Source: an uncultured Lachnospiraceae bacterium (GTDB lineage: Bacteria > Bacillota > Clostridia > Lachnospirales > Lachnospiraceae). From it: a stretch of DNA of 32,873 bases. The DNA lies in assembly GCA_900320485.1 (NCBI GenBank), contig ONSO01000011.1:1-32873 (forward strand). Direction: 5' to 3'. The translations under genes and the position numbers were made by a program. The notes beneath the pieces were generated by a model that was given only the letters and a program-made list of their open reading frames with translations, was not told the origin of the DNA and made no database searches. This document shows, in pieces, positions 32,674 to 32,873 of the stretch; position 1 is the stretch's first letter, and the number at the start of each line of letters is the position of its first letter.

Positions 32674-32753
32674 AAAATAGCAAAACCATATTCAATTTTG
32701 GAAACTCTCTTTTTTCAGATACCAACCAATGATCCTTTTTTGGCGGTCATTGG
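32672..32753 (-). ncRNA. Structured leader segment with two further hairpins
   Basis: CCAAAAT (32672-32678) pairs with ATTTTGG (32695-32701), touching the base of the terminator stem. CCAATGA (32726-32732) pairs with TCATTGG (32747-32753), extended by CC/GG. GATCC and GGATC in the second hairpin could also pair differently, so alternative folds are possible. No known riboswitch class was recognised. Confidence 0.35.
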
Positions 32754-32783
32754 ATCAATAACCTCGATATAAAAACTTCCAGT

Positions 32784-32810
32784 TTAACTTACCGTTAAAA
32801 CTTTGGACAT
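32784..32810 (-). CDS. Possible 8-aa leader peptide (MSKVLTVS)
   Basis: ATG 32810 is preceded by GAGG with ~5-6 bases between and stops at TAA 32784-32786. It lies between a -10 like TATAAT and the terminator, the layout of a translated attenuator leader. There is no run of one amino acid to suggest classic amino-acid attenuation. Support is positional only. Confidence 0.3.
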   Translation of the reverse strand: MSKVLTVS

Positions 32811-32827
32811 AAGTGCCTCGCAATCAC

Positions 32828-32833
32828 ATTATA
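32828..32833 (-). promoter_or_regulatory. Consensus -10 box TATAAT, promoter candidate
   Basis: A perfect TATAAT lies on the minus strand 18 bases before the MSKVLTVS start. The nearest -35-like word, TTGGAA, is only 13 bases upstream, so an activator or another sigma contact would be needed. It would serve the PcfB-VirD4 transfer operon. Confidence 0.35.
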
Positions 32834-32873
32834 TTGCGAAATATCTTTCCAAGAGGGAGCCATCAGCCCGGAA

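Larger units (their letters stand above)
9163..32873 (-). mobile_element. Integrative conjugative element, Tn1549/CTn type (partial)
   Basis: A continuous minus-strand block carries PcfB, VirD4, Maff2, VirB6-like, PrgI, VirB4, M23 peptidase, DUF4315, DUF4366, topoisomerase-like, DUF5688 and a giant methylase-helicase, in the order typical of C. difficile CTn/Tn1549-like elements. The left edge is estimated between 8969 and 9218. The right edge, relaxase and integrase lie outside the window. The type IV secretion ATPases appear intact, so transfer could still be possible if the missing part is complete. Confidence 0.85.

Noticed and set aside
1..32873. CRISPR array, tRNA or rRNA genes
   Set aside because: No regularly spaced repeats of CRISPR length and no cloverleaf or rRNA signature were seen.

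Overview
The window looks like the genome of a Gram-positive, anaerobic gut Clostridia bacterium (Ruminococcus/Oscillospiraceae-like). This is an inference from strong AGGAGG-type ribosome binding sites in front of nearly every gene, a plant-polysaccharide gene cluster with an AraC-type regulator, and a conjugative element whose gene order matches the Tn1549/C. difficile CTn type (the CD1107-CD1118 families). No rRNA, tRNA or CRISPR array was seen.

Bases 1-905 are a scrap zone. It holds an AT-rich stretch with repeated TGCAAAA and ACCTACA words, a long hairpin, the first ~59 codons of an AraC-type regulator cut off by a 47-bp IS end, and a ~70-codon fragment of a phage-type SNF2 helicase that abuts the 3' end of the sugar operon.

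Bases 906-8041 are a chromosomal polysaccharide-utilisation cluster. Three glycoside hydrolase genes (GH43-like, then a GH5 lipoprotein, then a DUF5060/apiosidase-like enzyme) read leftward from a good promoter at 5789-5817. A divergent 708-aa regulator has a LacI-type sugar-sensor domain, a degenerate GGDEF-like region and an AraC DNA-binding domain.

Bases 8058-9218 are a second scrap zone. A broken IS1182-family transposase (frameshift, stop, 3' truncation) carries the same 47-bp left end as the copy at 453-499. It is fused to the first 8 codons of an XRE-type regulator that still has its promoter and RBS. Beyond that are a short coding-like fragment and a 13-bp direct repeat. One edge of the conjugative element probably lies here.

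Bases 9219-32873 are a conjugative element (ICE), all genes on the minus strand. From right to left: a leader with a probable promoter, terminator/attenuator and coupled micro-ORFs; PcfB (DUF3801); VirD4 coupling ATPase; Maff2; VirB6-like channel protein; PrgI; VirB4 ATPase; M23 peptidase; DUF4315; DUF4366; a 169-aa protein; a stand-alone topoisomerase III C-terminal domain; two tiny proteins; DUF5688; and a 2459-aa methylase-helicase. A clear terminator at 12411-12450 closes this transfer operon. Beyond it is a separate module: HIRAN protein, a 39-aa cysteine-rich peptide, a WYL-domain regulator and a CoiA-like zinc-finger protein. Relaxase and integrase genes are not in the window and must lie to the right of base 32873.

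The points most worth a second look are: a C-terminal tag (S-[FM]-K-[DE]-[KR]-x... ending in Leu) shared by three otherwise unrelated ICE proteins; the leader architecture in front of the transfer operon; the HIRAN/Cys-peptide/WYL/CoiA-like module; and the LacI-GGDEF-AraC fusion regulator.
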